In this document: positions 21,971 to 34,658 of the stretch, piece by piece
How positions within the stretch are numbered: the stretch's first letter is position 1
Layout: every line of letters starts with the position of its first letter
Source of the DNA: Linanthus parryae
Taxonomy: Eukaryota; Streptophyta; Magnoliopsida; Ericales; Polemoniaceae
Assembly: GCA_023055425.1 (NCBI GenBank)
Contig: JALGPY010000005.1
Location: forward strand, 85,663,495 to 85,727,494
Length of the DNA: 64,000 nt
Direction: 5' to 3'
The notes under the pieces: model-generated
The model's database searches: none
What the model saw: the letters and a program-made list of their open reading frames with translations, nothing else
Told to the model about the DNA's origin: nothing
Position numbers and translations under genes: made by a program

Positions 21971-24012
21971 TGTTTGGATAAGTTGGCCGAATAAGTGAAA
22001 TAGTTGCAAATATAAGATGTATGTCCACTATTGTAGAATCCGGACGTTTCCGTGATTAGTTTTAGCATTTTAAATGTCAAATATGATCCTGATATGTTAG
22101 TGTGGTGCATATCAGGTACCAGATGCTTGGATACGTAATCGAGAGTGAGAACGAGCTTCGGAAAATGAGAAAAGCTCTGAAATGACCAAGAAGAATGAAG
22201 AGAATAAAAAACTTGAAAGAGCAGAAATGCCCAACCTATACTATTTGCTGGTATCTTGAGTTCTAAAAATAATTTTGGATTGAGACTGGTTGCATGAAAG
22301 TAGACTTAGAGAGCTTTTCAACAGTAAGTCACACACAGGGGCGGAGGTAGGATTTCATCCTTGGAGGGGCCGAAGGGGTACTTCAAATTTATAGATCAAA
22401 AGCTGATAAAAGTTTCTCCTTTATACGAATAACAAAACTTGTAATAAAATTACATCAACTAGTCGTTAGGTTCTCATGCACTTAGTATTCCTAAATTATG
22501 GTGATTAAAAGTAAATATAAATACTGATCGTCACGCCTCCATGAAAATAATAAAAAAATAGTTTCTCTTTCAGTTATCAAGACATTCTGATATACTCAAA
22601 GATATATTTCTAAAAAATTTAATGTTTAAAATTAAAGAAAAATATAAAAGTTAGAAAAATATATGGGAAAGGAAGAGGCACTGCTTGTTTACTTCCAACT
22701 CCACAATTTTCATTTTCTTTGATTTATAGGAGGGGCATTTATAGTACATTGGTCATATAGTAATACATCTCCATGTATAAAATACTAGCTAGGTGAAAGA
22801 AATGGGTTTGGGGGGGGGGGGCATGACCCCTGTAAGTCAAAGCTTCCCTCCGGCCCTGGTCACAGAGCTAAAATGGAGATCGCAAGAGAAAGATGTGGTC
22901 CATCAAAGGTGAAGAAAATAAGAATCTTGTGGTCATACAATCACTTATACTTGGCCAAACTTTAAATGTGATCGTAGACATGCTCTCTGCCTAATATTAA
23001 AGTGATAGTATGATGACCCTCATTTGGCCTGATTGTACGATCACCTGCGCAACCATGATTTTTCTTTTGGGGCGTTTTCAGTATTTCGCAATAGTTAGTG
23101 AGTTGGATTGATCCTAAAACTATTAGAAAGAGCTGGGAATGTGTTCTTGAGAGAGGAACAGGTTGAATACCAAGAATAGGAGCTTGGAGCTTGTTTGGAG
23201 ATTGAAGAACACGCGTTTGATCTCCTTTTCTACTTTTTTTATTAGTTTTTTCTAATGATCACACAAAACCTTGTTATGTGATCATGAACATGTCTAGCTA
23301 AGTTTTTAGTCCGGAGTTCTCTTTGGTAACTAGGGTTTATACCGTTTTGATGGATTATGGATCATGTTTCATGTATTTTTGAATTAATTGATGATGAACA
23401 TTTTTTATGCTTGAATATATGCTTAATCACATATCTTTATTGTTTGGGCTCACCATAGGGAGATCATATGTAGTGATTATTAGATGAATCATCAATTATT
23501 ATCTGGAAAAGTGATTCTTGCACTTAGTCATATATAGGTTAGAGGAATCAACCTATTTAACTGAGAACATGATAAGATTAGATGTTTGTAATGCATAACG
23601 TCGATACCGTAAATTAGAGGAATCAGTTTATGTGATCTTAGAAATAGGGTTTTATTTGATGAATCGGTAAACACTATTGCTTGTTTGGCATTAAATTTAC
23701 TGTTTGTGTTGCTTAAAATAATCAGTTAACGGTATTACCCTATTGATCCAAGAGATACTAAGCTGCTTAGTTTGACGTGGACCTCCCGATGTTTGTCTCA
23801 TATTATTAATCTCACCACAATAAATTGTGTGATTATTCATACAATTAATTAGTATATATGTCTTTTAATTTTGTAGTGTTAGAATAAAATCCACTTATTT
23901 CCCATACAAGTTGTTAATTACAATTAATTTGCAACAAGTACCTTGGGATTCGACAACCATATCTTATCATATTATTACTCCACACGACAATAGTGCACTT
24001 GCAGTCGTATCA
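21971..24012 (+). repeat. Probable 5' LTR of an Athila/Tat-type gypsy element, interrupted by a hAT MITE
   Basis: The 3' half contains landmarks typical of Athila-type LTRs, including GGGATTCGACAACC followed by TTACTCCACACGACAATAG and GTGCACTTGCAGTCGTATCA at the end. The start TGTTTGGATAAG is inferred from weak similarity to TGTTTAGCTG at 58824, which follows a poly-G polypurine tract. Without the 523-bp insertion and its duplication the LTR would be about 1.5 kb. The expected tRNA-Asp-type primer site after the LTR is not recognisable. Confidence 0.5.
22336..22858. mobile_element. hAT-type MITE inside the Athila LTR
   Basis: The ends CAGGGGCGGAGG (left) and CCTCCGGCCCTG (right) are imperfect inverted repeats of the common plant CAGGGGCGGAG class. 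The 8-bp flanks GTCACACA (22328-22335) and GTCACAGA (22859-22866) match at 7 of 8 positions, as expected for hAT. The interior is AT-rich and non-coding; a G12-13 tract lies near 22809-22821. Confidence 0.75.
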
Positions 24013-24059
24013 AATTTGTGTTATATTATTTACTCACCTTCATTTCTAGTGTCACTTAT

Positions 24060-26188
24060 GTTTTCAGCTGAATCACTTGGTGTATTACCCATTCTCAAAA
24101 TGAGCCACTACACCCACAATTAGAAGAACCAGAAGCACTTTTGCCCATTGAGCATTGAGACCATAGGAAGTCAGCTCAAATGGATGACCAACAGGGTGCT
24201 GAGATGGAGCAGATCCGTAAAACTGCAGCGGATAATGAGGCCTCTAGGGAAAGGGATTTGGAAGAGGCTGATGAGCTCAAAGCTCAAATATATGCAATGC
24301 GTGCGGCTGCTGTTCCACTGGTTCATCTACCAACGCGACCACCTAATGTGCAGAAAAAAGGGCACAAGGAAATCAGCTGAATAATGCACAGGGGCGTGCT
24401 ATGATAGATATGTATAGGCCAAATGCAGCGACTTACATGCTGTCCATTGTGCTGCCACCCATCAATGCAGAATACTTCGAGCTTAAAAGTTCAATGATGT
24501 TGATGGTGCAGAATGACAAGAAATTTGGTGGAGCTTCTGGAGATGATCCTAATGCGCACTTGCTAAAGTTAGAGCAAATTTTGTAGACATTTCATGATTA
24601 GAGGGTTCCAGCTGAGATAGTGAAGATGATGCTCTTCCCCTTTTCTCTAGCTGAAACTGCCTAAACATGGATTATAGAGATGCTTGTAGTATCTATCACT
24701 TCATTGGATGAGCTATGCAAGGAATTTCAGAGGAAGTTCAGTTCGGAGTGTCTGTGGGTTTCCTACAATATTTTGTGAGACTCGGTTTTCTTGCTTTGTA
24801 TGGATTGCTGTGGGTTTGCTTAGTCATCACAAGGTGTTTCAAATAATCTTTCCATTGTCTGACTTCAAAAATAGGTAGGGGAACTCTAATTTCTAAGTTT
24901 CCTACAGTCACAGTGCTCTGGTGGTTGAATTTTGGACGTCTGAAAGTGAGTATCATCATCCATCCAAGGTTGCAGAGCTGATTGATGACATTCTCAAATT
25001 TACTCAGTCAGATAGTGACTCAAAATTTCAACCAAATCTTGCGCAGATGCCCTAATCATGGAGAGCCGTGATATAAGTTCTTCCACAATTTCTACAATGC
25101 ACTGGACAGGGACTCTATGAAGGAATTGGATATTCTAGCTTGAGGTAATTTTATGGGCATGGAGGAGAACATGCTCAAAGTCTCCTAAACAGTGTGGCAA
25201 AATGAGAGACTACGATGTCGTATATTCGCAGACCAACAAAAATGAGTGGGGAATCAGTTGTTGTTTCAGATGGAGATGATGACTCTACATGCGGCTATGA
25301 TGACCACAACGTTCAACAGTGTAAATTCAGTGAGACATGTGAAGACTATGGGTCAACATATTGCATATGAGAATCAGGGCTATCACTGTGGGATTTAAGA
25401 CGTGAACTATATGGGACCTACTAGGAAATAGCCGTGTCCGCAATCACCCTAATTTCAGCTGGAATAATACCTACAATGGAATGTATGCACCTTGTCAGCA
25501 ATCAAATCGTCCATATCAAGCACAACAACAGCAGCAAAAATCGGACATGTATGTCCTGTTGACTAAGATTTATGAGAAGCTTGATCGGATTGAAATAAAA
25601 AATGTAGACTATGACGAAGCTTTGAAGAGCCGTGAGATGCAGATTGGGAATATTGCTTATGAGAATGACAAGTTGCCACCTGGCAGGCTTCCGACCAATA
25701 TTATCACTCCAACTGAGCAACTGAAGTATGTAACCACTCGCAGTGGCATTAATACTCAGGATTCCCCATATCCTAGCAATGTGCGAGATGAGGCGACTAA
25801 GACCACCGAAAGAGAGTTGGGTTAAGAGGTGGTAGAAATCGTCGTGAGTAGCAAAGTAAACCATTGATAAGAAAGAAGAGCCAAAGAAAACTGTAAATCC
25901 GGCTGATTGTGAGCCACGTGTGCCATATTTCATGGCACTAAAGAGAAAGAATGATGAGCATTTGTATGTGAGTTTCATGGACATTTTCAGATAGTTGCAC
26001 ATCAACATCCCATTTTTGGAAGCCCTAGCTCAGATGCCCAAGTACAAGAATTTTTGAAAGACATCTTATGGGGTAAGAAGAGCATTGACCCTATGCCATA
26101 GTGATGCTAACAAATACGTGTAGCATGGTGATACAGCGAGACATTCCCAAGATGAGAGATCCAAACAGTGCTCTCTTGATTTGGAGCC
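24060..26188 (+). pseudogene. Decayed gag and start of protease, Athila/Tat-type gypsy element
   Basis: Several frames interrupted by stops together follow the order of a plant Athila/Tat gag. A coiled start MDDQQGAEMEQIRKTAADN is followed by a capsid-like stretch with LPPINAEYFELKSSMM and GDDPNAHLLKLEQIL. Next come LLFPFSLAETA-like and CPNHGEP..FHNFYNALDRDS segments near 24640 and 25040-25120. A Gln-rich stretch with KLPPGRLPTNIITPTEQLK lies near 25660-25730, and LHINIPFLEALAQMPKY near 25990-26040. The reading stops at 26188, where another element is inserted. The remaining protease lies at 51815-51904 and after 57799. Stops and frameshifts throughout show an old, inactive copy. Confidence 0.75.
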
Positions 26189-26193
26189 TAGGG

Positions 26194-29100
26194 TGTAACA
26201 CCCCTCATTTCCAAGAGAATTCTTAGTGCAATATCAAGACTTTGGGGGCGAATTTGTAAATAGTTTGTCACAACTTTAAAGTTTGAATTTTGGAGTGTTA
26301 GCAATGTTTGGAAGTTGTTCGGATGATTTTAAAGCAGTAGAAGTGTTTGGGGTTGTTATGTAGTTATTCGAAATTAAGTAGAAACTCTAATTCTAGTTTA
26401 TACACTAAAGTTCGAAAAACTACACTTTCACCCCCTATGCATGTTTGCCATTTGTCATTTCCTCTTGTGAGAGCTTACCACCTACCCCCATGAGGTGGTA
26501 GCATCATACCAACACCCAATCATCTCAATTCAGTTGACTTATCTCTCCTCTCACCATCTTCTTCTTCATTTTCTCCTTCTTCATGAACCACCACCAAGAC
26601 CACCTCTACACCACCACCTCCCACGGTGGAACCACCAAAACCACCACCTGCCATCACCTCACACCAACCTGCTGCTGCTGGGAGCTCGTGACAACATAGA
26701 AACGAAAAACCCAATGTCAATTTTGGCGTTCGTCAAGCAGTGGCTTCGGAAATTCGAAGGTAAGGTTGGAGAACCCTAACCCTTAATCTGTCCAATTCGT
26801 CTTCCTCGTTTTAAATCAGTAGTAATATGCCTCATATTCGTGATCCTCGTCTCCAGGCGAGCTCAACGACACCAAGAAAACGCCGTAACTCGCCGGATTT
26901 CGCTCGCCGGATTCTGGGCTTCAAACCCGTCGGAAACCGCTGCTAGACGCCCGACTTCGGCGTTCTCTCTGTTCCTGGCCAGTTCTCCCCTCCACGCGGT
27001 TGCTCTGAGGTCTCTGGGCGTCCAAGACAACTCAGGCGAACCCAGAATCTCATGGGTACGCGCGGAATCAACGGAAACCGTGCGACGAGTCGCCGGAATC
27101 CGCCATGGCCGCCGGAAAAGCTCAAGCTCGGTACGACTTTGATTCTTGCTTGTTTTGATCAATTTAAAGCATGAGCAATGTCCTAATCATCTCCTGAACT
27201 CATTTGCATCGTCGAATCATGACTGTACCAACGAATTTGACAAGTTTAATTCGTGCATGTTGAGTTTTACGGTTTGAAAACCTGCCCTGTTCGTCGGCCT
27301 GTAACTCTATCGATACTTGATATCTTGACCTGATTCTTGTTGCTATGGATTCCCTACATTTAGTAATCCAACTTTCGTGTTGATTTCCTGGTCCAATTCG
27401 ATCTCTAAACCCCCTGAATTTGTGTTCGAAGTAGCTGCAGTTACATGTTCTTGAGACTCATGCTCTTGATTGCTGCATTTCTTGTCGACTTTGGACACTT
27501 GTATCTTCCTCATTTTTGATCCGTTTGAAGTGATTCTTGACTTTCGGGAAAGCTTAGACTTAGCTCTACAACATCTATTTGACCTCCTTGAGCTAATTTT
27601 CCCTCCAACTGGTTTAAATCTGAGCCTAAAGTTGAAAAAAATGTTGTGTTCTTGGGTTTCAAGTGCTCAAAATTTTCTAAGTATTGAATGTTATGGTGAA
27701 ACATCCATTTTGTAACCCTTGTATCTTCTTCAAAACTTAATGAAATTTAGATCTGTTTTCTCCTATGAAAATCTGGTATATAATACTTTATATCATCGTC
27801 TCTGGGTCATGTTCAAATTTATAACGGATTGCTCACAAATCGAGCCTAAACTTGTTACTTTGAACTTATAATAAACACTTGAAATTGTTCTAAGTGTTGA
27901 ATCATTATTTTTACCCAACTTTGAACAAGCATAGCTGTTTGTGTGTTTTGAATTGTTGGAAGTTCAAATATGTTATGGAATCTTTGATCTACCATCTTCA
28001 AAACCCTATTCTTATATTTCCAAGTATCCCCCTCAATTGATCACAAATCAGCTCTAAAGTTGACTAGTTGAGTCGATTTTCCTCTATTTTTGACTTTTGA
28101 ATTCGACATTCTAAAGGACATTTCTAGCCTCAGCGTTCTTCATGAAACTTGCTCGTAATCATATTCTGAGTCTAAATATCAAGTTTGACCAAGTTTGACT
28201 TTTCGCAAACCCTAGTTTGACTGAACTGTATAGGAGGGGCAAAATAGTAATTTCACTTAAACTTTGAATTGAGATTAGTTTAGTAACTTGGAGTTTGTCA
28301 GCATGTCTTGTATGCGTATTTGGAGTACTCGTATATAATTCAGGGCTAGTGTTGACCAAGTCAAATGTTGGGGTCTTTTTGCAATTTTACCAAACTTTAG
28401 GGGCCTAAGTGCAAATTATTGAAAGTTGTAGATTTCGATGCTAAGTTCATATGGGAGAGTTAAGAGTCATTCTTTCATGTTGTTGGGCCAATATGAGTAT
28501 AATTTGGAGTCCAGGCACAGTCAAGGACTGTATTCGAGAGTTTTGAAGTATCAGGGGCATTTTGGTCAAGTTAGCTTGCATGACCAGCATTTTATTGAAT
28601 TCTTGCATAAAACCTCATATAAAGGATATATGCTAATAGGTTGTATACTTGTGTATATCCAGCCGTTATTAAGGATCGTTCGAAGTAGACGTACGTATTC
28701 GTGTTGGTGCATTTACTGTGAGACTCGGAGACGAGCGTTGTAGGAGTGCTAGCGTTGCTTTGCGCCTTTCATGGCCCAGAGGTAATTACATATGTACGGC
28801 CTTCTTACATCAAAATGTGCGTTTGCGTTTGATGTTTCAAATGAATGTTTGTTATATGAAATATTGTGAGAATGCATGTTTTCCACTTAAAATTTGTTTA
28901 ACTATTTTATTCATCTCCGTTGAGAACTCTCGGAAATTACTTGTGAAATTTTGATATTCCGATTTTGGTTATGTGAAAGAGAAGAAATAAAATACCTTTA
29001 ATAGACTTAGGACGATGTACAGAGTACTGTTATTAATGGGAGGCGTCAAGCGATCCTCCATTTTCTTGTGGCTAAGACCATTGAAGCAATGCTTCTTATT

Positions 29101-30010
29101 ATTGGATAGAACGTCAATGTTCAAAAATCCGCCCCCGATGAGCCAAACTGTATCAAGATATTGAGGCCAAGGGGTTTATAGAGCTATAGAGTGCTACTTA
29201 TACTTGTAAGGGTCACTACGGTATAGGGGTGTCGACACTTAAGGCCTTTTAGCTATTGTTGTGAGCGGGGTTGACGAATGGGCTCCCTTAACGCTCGGGT
29301 GAAATAGGGTTTTGATAGACCCTAGAAGGAACCCTTAGTGATTATTTCGTGATCCCTCTGTTTACATCGATCCTGCTGGTGGCTCTTGACATGCCTCAGC
29401 TAAATTAAACTGTTGATTGAAGTCGAAATTAAAAATTGACTACTTATTAATGTTGTTTGTGGCTCTTGATATGCCCTAATCGATTGAAATGAATTGTAAA
29501 TCTTGGCTACTCATGAACTACTATCGTTGTCAGTTCAAATGAACTTGTTTACTCTGGATATTTTACCAACTACTCGTGGTTTCTCAATGTTATTAAATTG
29601 AGAGGTTTTGTTAGTCGGTTACTTCAAGTTGATCCAAATTCTCCAATATGATAGTTTTACTGTTTAAATCTTCTGAATTGTTTCAACTCATGCTTCCGTG
29701 CCACTCGTTGCTTTACATGTAGTTGTGTGTACTTACTCAGTTTTTACTGATCAATTTCTTCAAAACTGCATCGGCTTTTGCAATTTAAAACCGCAGGTCG
29801 TCAATCAACGTGGGGAATGAGAACGCGGATCGAGACGAAGAAGTTCAGCTTAAGTCAAATCACTTAGTAGATCACACATGATTTGTTTTAGATTGTACTT
29901 ATTATCGAAATTTTGTTATGTACTTTAACCGAAATGTAAACTTAATAGTTAATAATCTACTTCTGGTTATCGATCGCGTTAACCCTGAACCGAGATCCCG
30001 GGTTGTTTCA
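26194..30010 (+). repeat. LARD LTR1, 3,817 bp, complete
   Basis: Begins TGTAACACC next to the TAGGG duplication and ends in GGGTTGTTTCA, directly before the primer site. It contains a GC-rich stretch (about 26860-27130) with antisense and sense frames that recur in every LTR copy and are not genes, and a hairpin TACCACCT/AGGTGGTA at 26476-26500. This is the most divergent copy, with private changes such as ATCGATCGCGTT near its end. Confidence 0.85.
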
Positions 30011-31257
30011 GATGGTATCAGAGAATCGGTTCTCCGGTTAAAGTGACTTTTCGATTTCCATTAGTAGAGAATAAGAAGATAAAACGTTTTCAAAATTTAA
30101 AATTGATTAGGATAACCCAATTTGGCAATAAGGAGTAAACAAGCCGTCGGGGAGTTTGGTTACTTACGTATTGTTCAACTCGATTTGTATTTACTTGTTG
30201 ATTAACTGTTAACTACTTGTTGATATGTGATCTATGCGAAATCCACTTGTTAATTATATGTTGGTTATTCTATGGGAATGTTTAGTTGCTATATAGAAAT
30301 GATTTATCATTTTCGTGTGATGCGTATCCGCGTTCCTTTGTTTGATTATGTTTCTATGTTATTTTGTCGACGAGAGAGTAACGACGATTTGATTTAGAAG
30401 ACCATGAGACCAATCTTTTCTTACCTACGAGAGATGACTTTTAAGATTACATTTTATTTTGTTTCACTTTGATTTTATTTGACACAGTTATTTCCATATT
30501 AGACAGTTCAAACAATAAATTATTTATTAAAAAAAAATGGTTTTTCAAAATTATTTGGGTGTCGAGCTACCAAATGCCAAGTGATATGGACCACTTTGTT
30601 TATCAGTCCGCTGGCGCGACTCTTAGTACGACGGTACTATAAGTTGTACCCGTTGTGTAGACTAAGTTGGAACATTTGAAACACATGCGAGGTTTGTTAG
30701 AAAGGCACGTTGTGTGACGACACATAGTGTCCTTTCTCCCTCGTATGCGTGGAACACTTTTGGTGATTGGTTTATCTAACCCTATAGAGGTAAGACAACA
30801 TTTTCTTAATGCAGATAAGTCAAGCAAAACGACATGTTAGTCTTGATAAAAGTATTTTTCTAAAATTTTCGAGATTTGTATAAATTCTAGCAAATTTTTG
30901 AGTCGCTTCTAAAATTGAGAACTTGTATTTTGTTACTGAACTTATCTTGTTTCGAACTTTTACTTGTACTAATCGTATAAGGAAACCCTAATGTGATGCG
31001 AGTTTGGGCTGGTACTTAGTATAGACCCCGTCGTGCGGAGAGTGAGAATGAGGAATTTCTTTTAGTTAAGGTGTTTCAAGTTGACCATCTAAGGAAGCCA
31101 TCTTTGGAGCAGAACGTCTGACGAGGGTGGTTTATGTACTTGTCCGATTAAGTCAAATAGACTGAGTCACTGTGCTGCATTTCATCTGCAATTCGTGTAT
31201 GTGGGTAATTATATGATGAGATCTTCGAGGAAGAAGATTCTTTTAAGGTGAGTAGAT
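30011..31257 (+). mobile_element. LARD internal region 1
   Basis: 1,247 bp from the primer-binding site (TGGTATCAGAG at 30013) to AAGGTGAGTAGAT before the next LTR. No frame beyond about 75 codons is present; the minus-strand frame near 30603-30827 recurs in all copies and has no recognisable domain. The last 250 bp (GTTTCAAGTTGACCATCTAAGGAAGCC) look like the decayed end of a gypsy polyprotein. Confidence 0.8.
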
Positions 31258-31542
31258 TGTAACACCCCTCATTTCCGAGAGAATTCTTAGTGCAATATCA
31301 AGACTTTGGGGGCGAATTTGTAAATAGTTTGTCACAACTTTAAAGTTTGAATTTTGGAGTGTTAGCAATGTTTGGAAGTTGTTCGGATGATTTTAAAGCA
31401 GTAGAAGTGTTTGGGGTTGTTATGTAGTTATCCGAAATTAAGTAGAAACTCTAATTCTAGTTTATACACTAAAGTTCTAAAAACTACACTTTCACCCCCT
31501 ATGCATGTTAGCCATTTGTCATTTCCTCTTGTGAGAGCTTAC

Positions 31543-32974
31543 TGTTGGAATAGATGCCCTAGAGGCAATCTAGTTTAGTATGAATTTGTATATGGCTAGA
31601 AAATTCATTTATTATTTATTGGATATTTAATATAATGAAGTCCTTAGATTTACAATTGTGTTGTTTATCTTAAATATCCCTAGTCAAGTATAATGATTAA
31701 TGGGACAATCATATATAGACTAGTATGGGGTTTGATTGATATAGAGATATCACGATCCAACACATAGGTGTGCATTACGGAATGTTGCACTGGATTGACC
31801 CATCTCCGAGAAGGCTACATACATGTTATGTTGAGTCACAAGTGCTTCTCGCGGTACAATGGTATTGTCATCCTTGGACTTGAAGTCACTAGATATTCTA
31901 GTTGTGGATCATTGTGATCTTGGTAGCGTTAAACGCTACACCGTGACTGGGTAGTTATAAAGGCGTGTACTGGATACAATGAGAAGCAAGCTTAGAGATC
32001 GTAGTGGACGTAGAGAGGATTTGCCCCTCCCACATAACGGGAGCAAATATCCTAGGCCACTCGAGGGATAGTGCTTATAGAATGTCTGGCCAGACTCAAA
32101 TAAATCAATATATGGGATATTGATGTTATTTGCACGAATAAGGCTATTCCCATAGATCGAGAAACTATGGATTGGATATACGAGTGTGACTTGTATGTCT
32201 CGTGTCCAATCCGGATATGGAGGCAAAGGGATGAGACAATTACTTGTACAAAGGTTGTCTAGATGACTATTCTATTAGTTGGCTAGAATGGATGTTTTGC
32301 TAGAAACCGCTCCATATTAGCAAATAGTTGCTACCAACTAGATAGAACCTATGGGGTCACACGCCATATAGAGTTGAACTAGATTTGGGAATTAATTAAT
32401 TGGATTAATTAATTAGAAGGATCACTTTGCAAACCCTTGCAAACTTAGTAGGGACTAATTTGCAAGGAAGGGACTAAATTGAATTCTAGTTGGACTAGAA
32501 TAAGTCCTTTAGGTAGTTAACAAGGAGTTGTTGGACTATATAAAGGACCCTCCTTCCTTCCTTCCCATAACTTATGCTCATTAGTGAACATAACAAGAGT
32601 GGGAGAGAACAAAGGAGAGAGAGCAAGCAACAAGGAGGCCGAACCCGACCCCCTTGCCGCCGCCCTCACCCCGTCGGCCAAAAAGAGGGCCGAAGCCCCT
32701 CTTTTGTCTCGTTTTGCGTGATTCCTTCATCCTCTTCCTATTCCGGGCTAGCACCAAGGAGTTTGGGAGATCTAGGATCAACTCTAGGCGTGGATCAACT
32801 ATAGAGAACGTGACACTATTCGCGTTTGAAGTCATCAAGGAGAACCCAAAGGTGTGTTTATGATTTCTTACCTTCACTATCGTTACGCATCTAGACTTGT
32901 GATCCTTGGAGGGTTTTGCATGGCTTTTATTTGATTATGCTTCTGTTGCGCGTTCCATGAATCAAAACCCTACA
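31543..32974 (+). repeat. Copia 5' LTR
   Basis: 1,432 bp with TG...CA ends. A TATA box TATATAAAG at 32537-32545 marks the probable promoter. A 54-bp GC-rich stretch (about 32631-32684), rich in CCGCC and absent from the 3' LTR, lies in the transcribed part. Confidence 0.95.
32537..32545 (+). promoter_or_regulatory. TATA box of the copia 5' LTR
   Basis: TATATAAAG is followed about 30 bp later by TTCCTTCCTTCCC and CATAACTTATG, a plausible start region. The same box is preserved in the 3' LTR at 39329-39337. Confidence 0.65.
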
Positions 32975-32975
32975 G

Positions 32976-32988
32976 TGGTATCAGAGCC
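32976..32988 (+). other. Copia primer-binding site
   Basis: TGGTATCAGAGCC lies 1 bp after the LTR end and is complementary to the 3' end of plant initiator tRNA-Met. It primes minus-strand cDNA synthesis in this family. Confidence 0.9.
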
Positions 32989-34658
32989 ACAGGTCATAGA
33001 GCATAAACGTAGTTTATGTGTTACATTCTTGTTATTTTACACCTTAATTTGATTGTTTATCGCGTAAAACAAGACAAATCAAGCATGGGATGCAATTTGT
33101 CAAGAATTACTCATAACAAGATCCAATTTTTGCATTGGATGCATGAATTGGTGAGTTTGAGAAATTTTAGGATCTTAGATCTAGGGTTTGGGCATCCTTG
33201 GGGAAGAAGGAGTTCTCCCAAAACAAGGAAACAACCAAACTTGGGCTCCAAGCAAGGGAGTTGTTTTGGAAAAAACCCCCAAGAAGAGGTTCGCCCCCCC
33301 TAGGGACCGCCCCCTTGCTTGCCGCCCAAGCTTTGCCGCCCTAAGGGGCCGGGCGGCCCTAACCCGCGGGCCTAGCTTGCGGGTTTAGGGCCGGGCCGGC
33401 CCTAGGGCCTTGTGGTTCACTTTAATGGGCCCGGGCAATTGGATTGTTGGGCCCATGGACCGTTTTAACCCTAGAAATCCTAAAATCAATTAAAATTGAC
33501 CAAGCGCGTTAAAATTGGATTTTAACTGTTTATGTGCAAATCGCATGGTGATTGGATATGGCCTTAGGATGTGGTTTGATGTGGATGTTTAATTTTGTGG
33601 TTTGGTTTTACGGCCTGCGAGCTGATCAATTAATTGTAATAATTAATTAGGGTTTTATGGCCTGCGTGCCATTTTTTTTTCTCAACTTGTGAGATTTATT
33701 TTATTTAGTATAGATATTAGCTAGTGCTAGATAAAGTAGAGTGTTAGCCAAGATTGGAGAAAAGAATCCCAAAGCCAAAGAAGCCACAAAAGATGGAGCA
33801 TGGAGCATGGAGCATTCCACATGACTATGAAGGATGGACCAAAAGAACAAGACGCATGGAGATGTGTTTGCTTAGGGTTCATAGATAATTCTATTGGCTT
33901 GGAATTATCTTAGTCTAGAAAAGGCCATATCCACATCACGTTTAATTTCTGTTATGTGGTTGTTTATTTATTGTCTTATTATTTGTGTGGTTGGTGTATG
34001 GATGAAGCATGCAATTAGGATAATAAGATAATTAGACAACCCGGATCTATTATTTGGAGTTGTGCCCAAACTCAAATAGATAGATTAGTTGATATTGATC
34101 AACAAAACAATTAAAAATTGAATTTAAAATCCCTCAAATTTTAAATATTGTGTTCTTGCCTTCTCGTTATCTAAACACTCATTATCATCATTATTTATCA
34201 AGTTCGTGCGTGCCAAAGCATGGCGACTTGGTTCATAATGATGGAATGCGATGGCACGTAACAATGTGCAATTGTTTAGATAAGAGGTTGAACACAACTA
34301 GGCTATTAATTTGATTAAGAAACCTAGAGGCAATCAATTGGGATTATCCATATGGATGGATAAATAAGGAGTTATTTTCCCGATTGAACCAAGAGTTGCA
34401 TATGGGATGCAATTGGAATTGTTCCTACCTAAAAGTAGTCAAATTATGGGTGACTTGCCAAAGCAAGCTCATAAGGAGATGAAAAGATGGATCTTGGCCC
34501 ACTAGAAAATATAAGGATATTTTCCGCATTAATATCTTGAGGGTTATTAATCTGTAGAAAAATAGTGGGAGCTATATTTAATAAACTAGCCATTATTAAA
34601 TATAGTCAAAAATTCACAAATACTAAAACTTACGTATTTTCCTTTTGTAGAATTCCAA
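32989..34658 (+). other. Copia untranslated leader
   Basis: About 1.67 kb between primer site and gag start without a coding frame. A GC-rich stretch at about 33290-33410 (GGGCCGGGCGGCC-type runs) is followed by AT-rich sequence. Long leaders are usual for such elements and may carry the packaging signal; no specific structure was identified. Confidence 0.6.

Noticed and set aside
26495..27162. Open frames of 60-100 codons in both strands of the GC-rich LTR segment
   Set aside because: The same frames recur at 39773-40381, 44156-44923 and 49223-49990 because they lie in the repeated LTR. They carry no domain and frames change between copies; they are not genes.
30603..30827. Minus-strand 74-codon frame preserved in all three LARD internal regions
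   Set aside because: Conservation follows from the recent common origin of the copies. There is no recognisable domain, and its orientation is opposite to the element's primer site.
31936..32226. 96-codon minus-strand frame in the copia LTR, also at 38728-39018
   Set aside because: It is antisense within the LTR and present twice only because LTRs are duplicated. No coding signature was seen.
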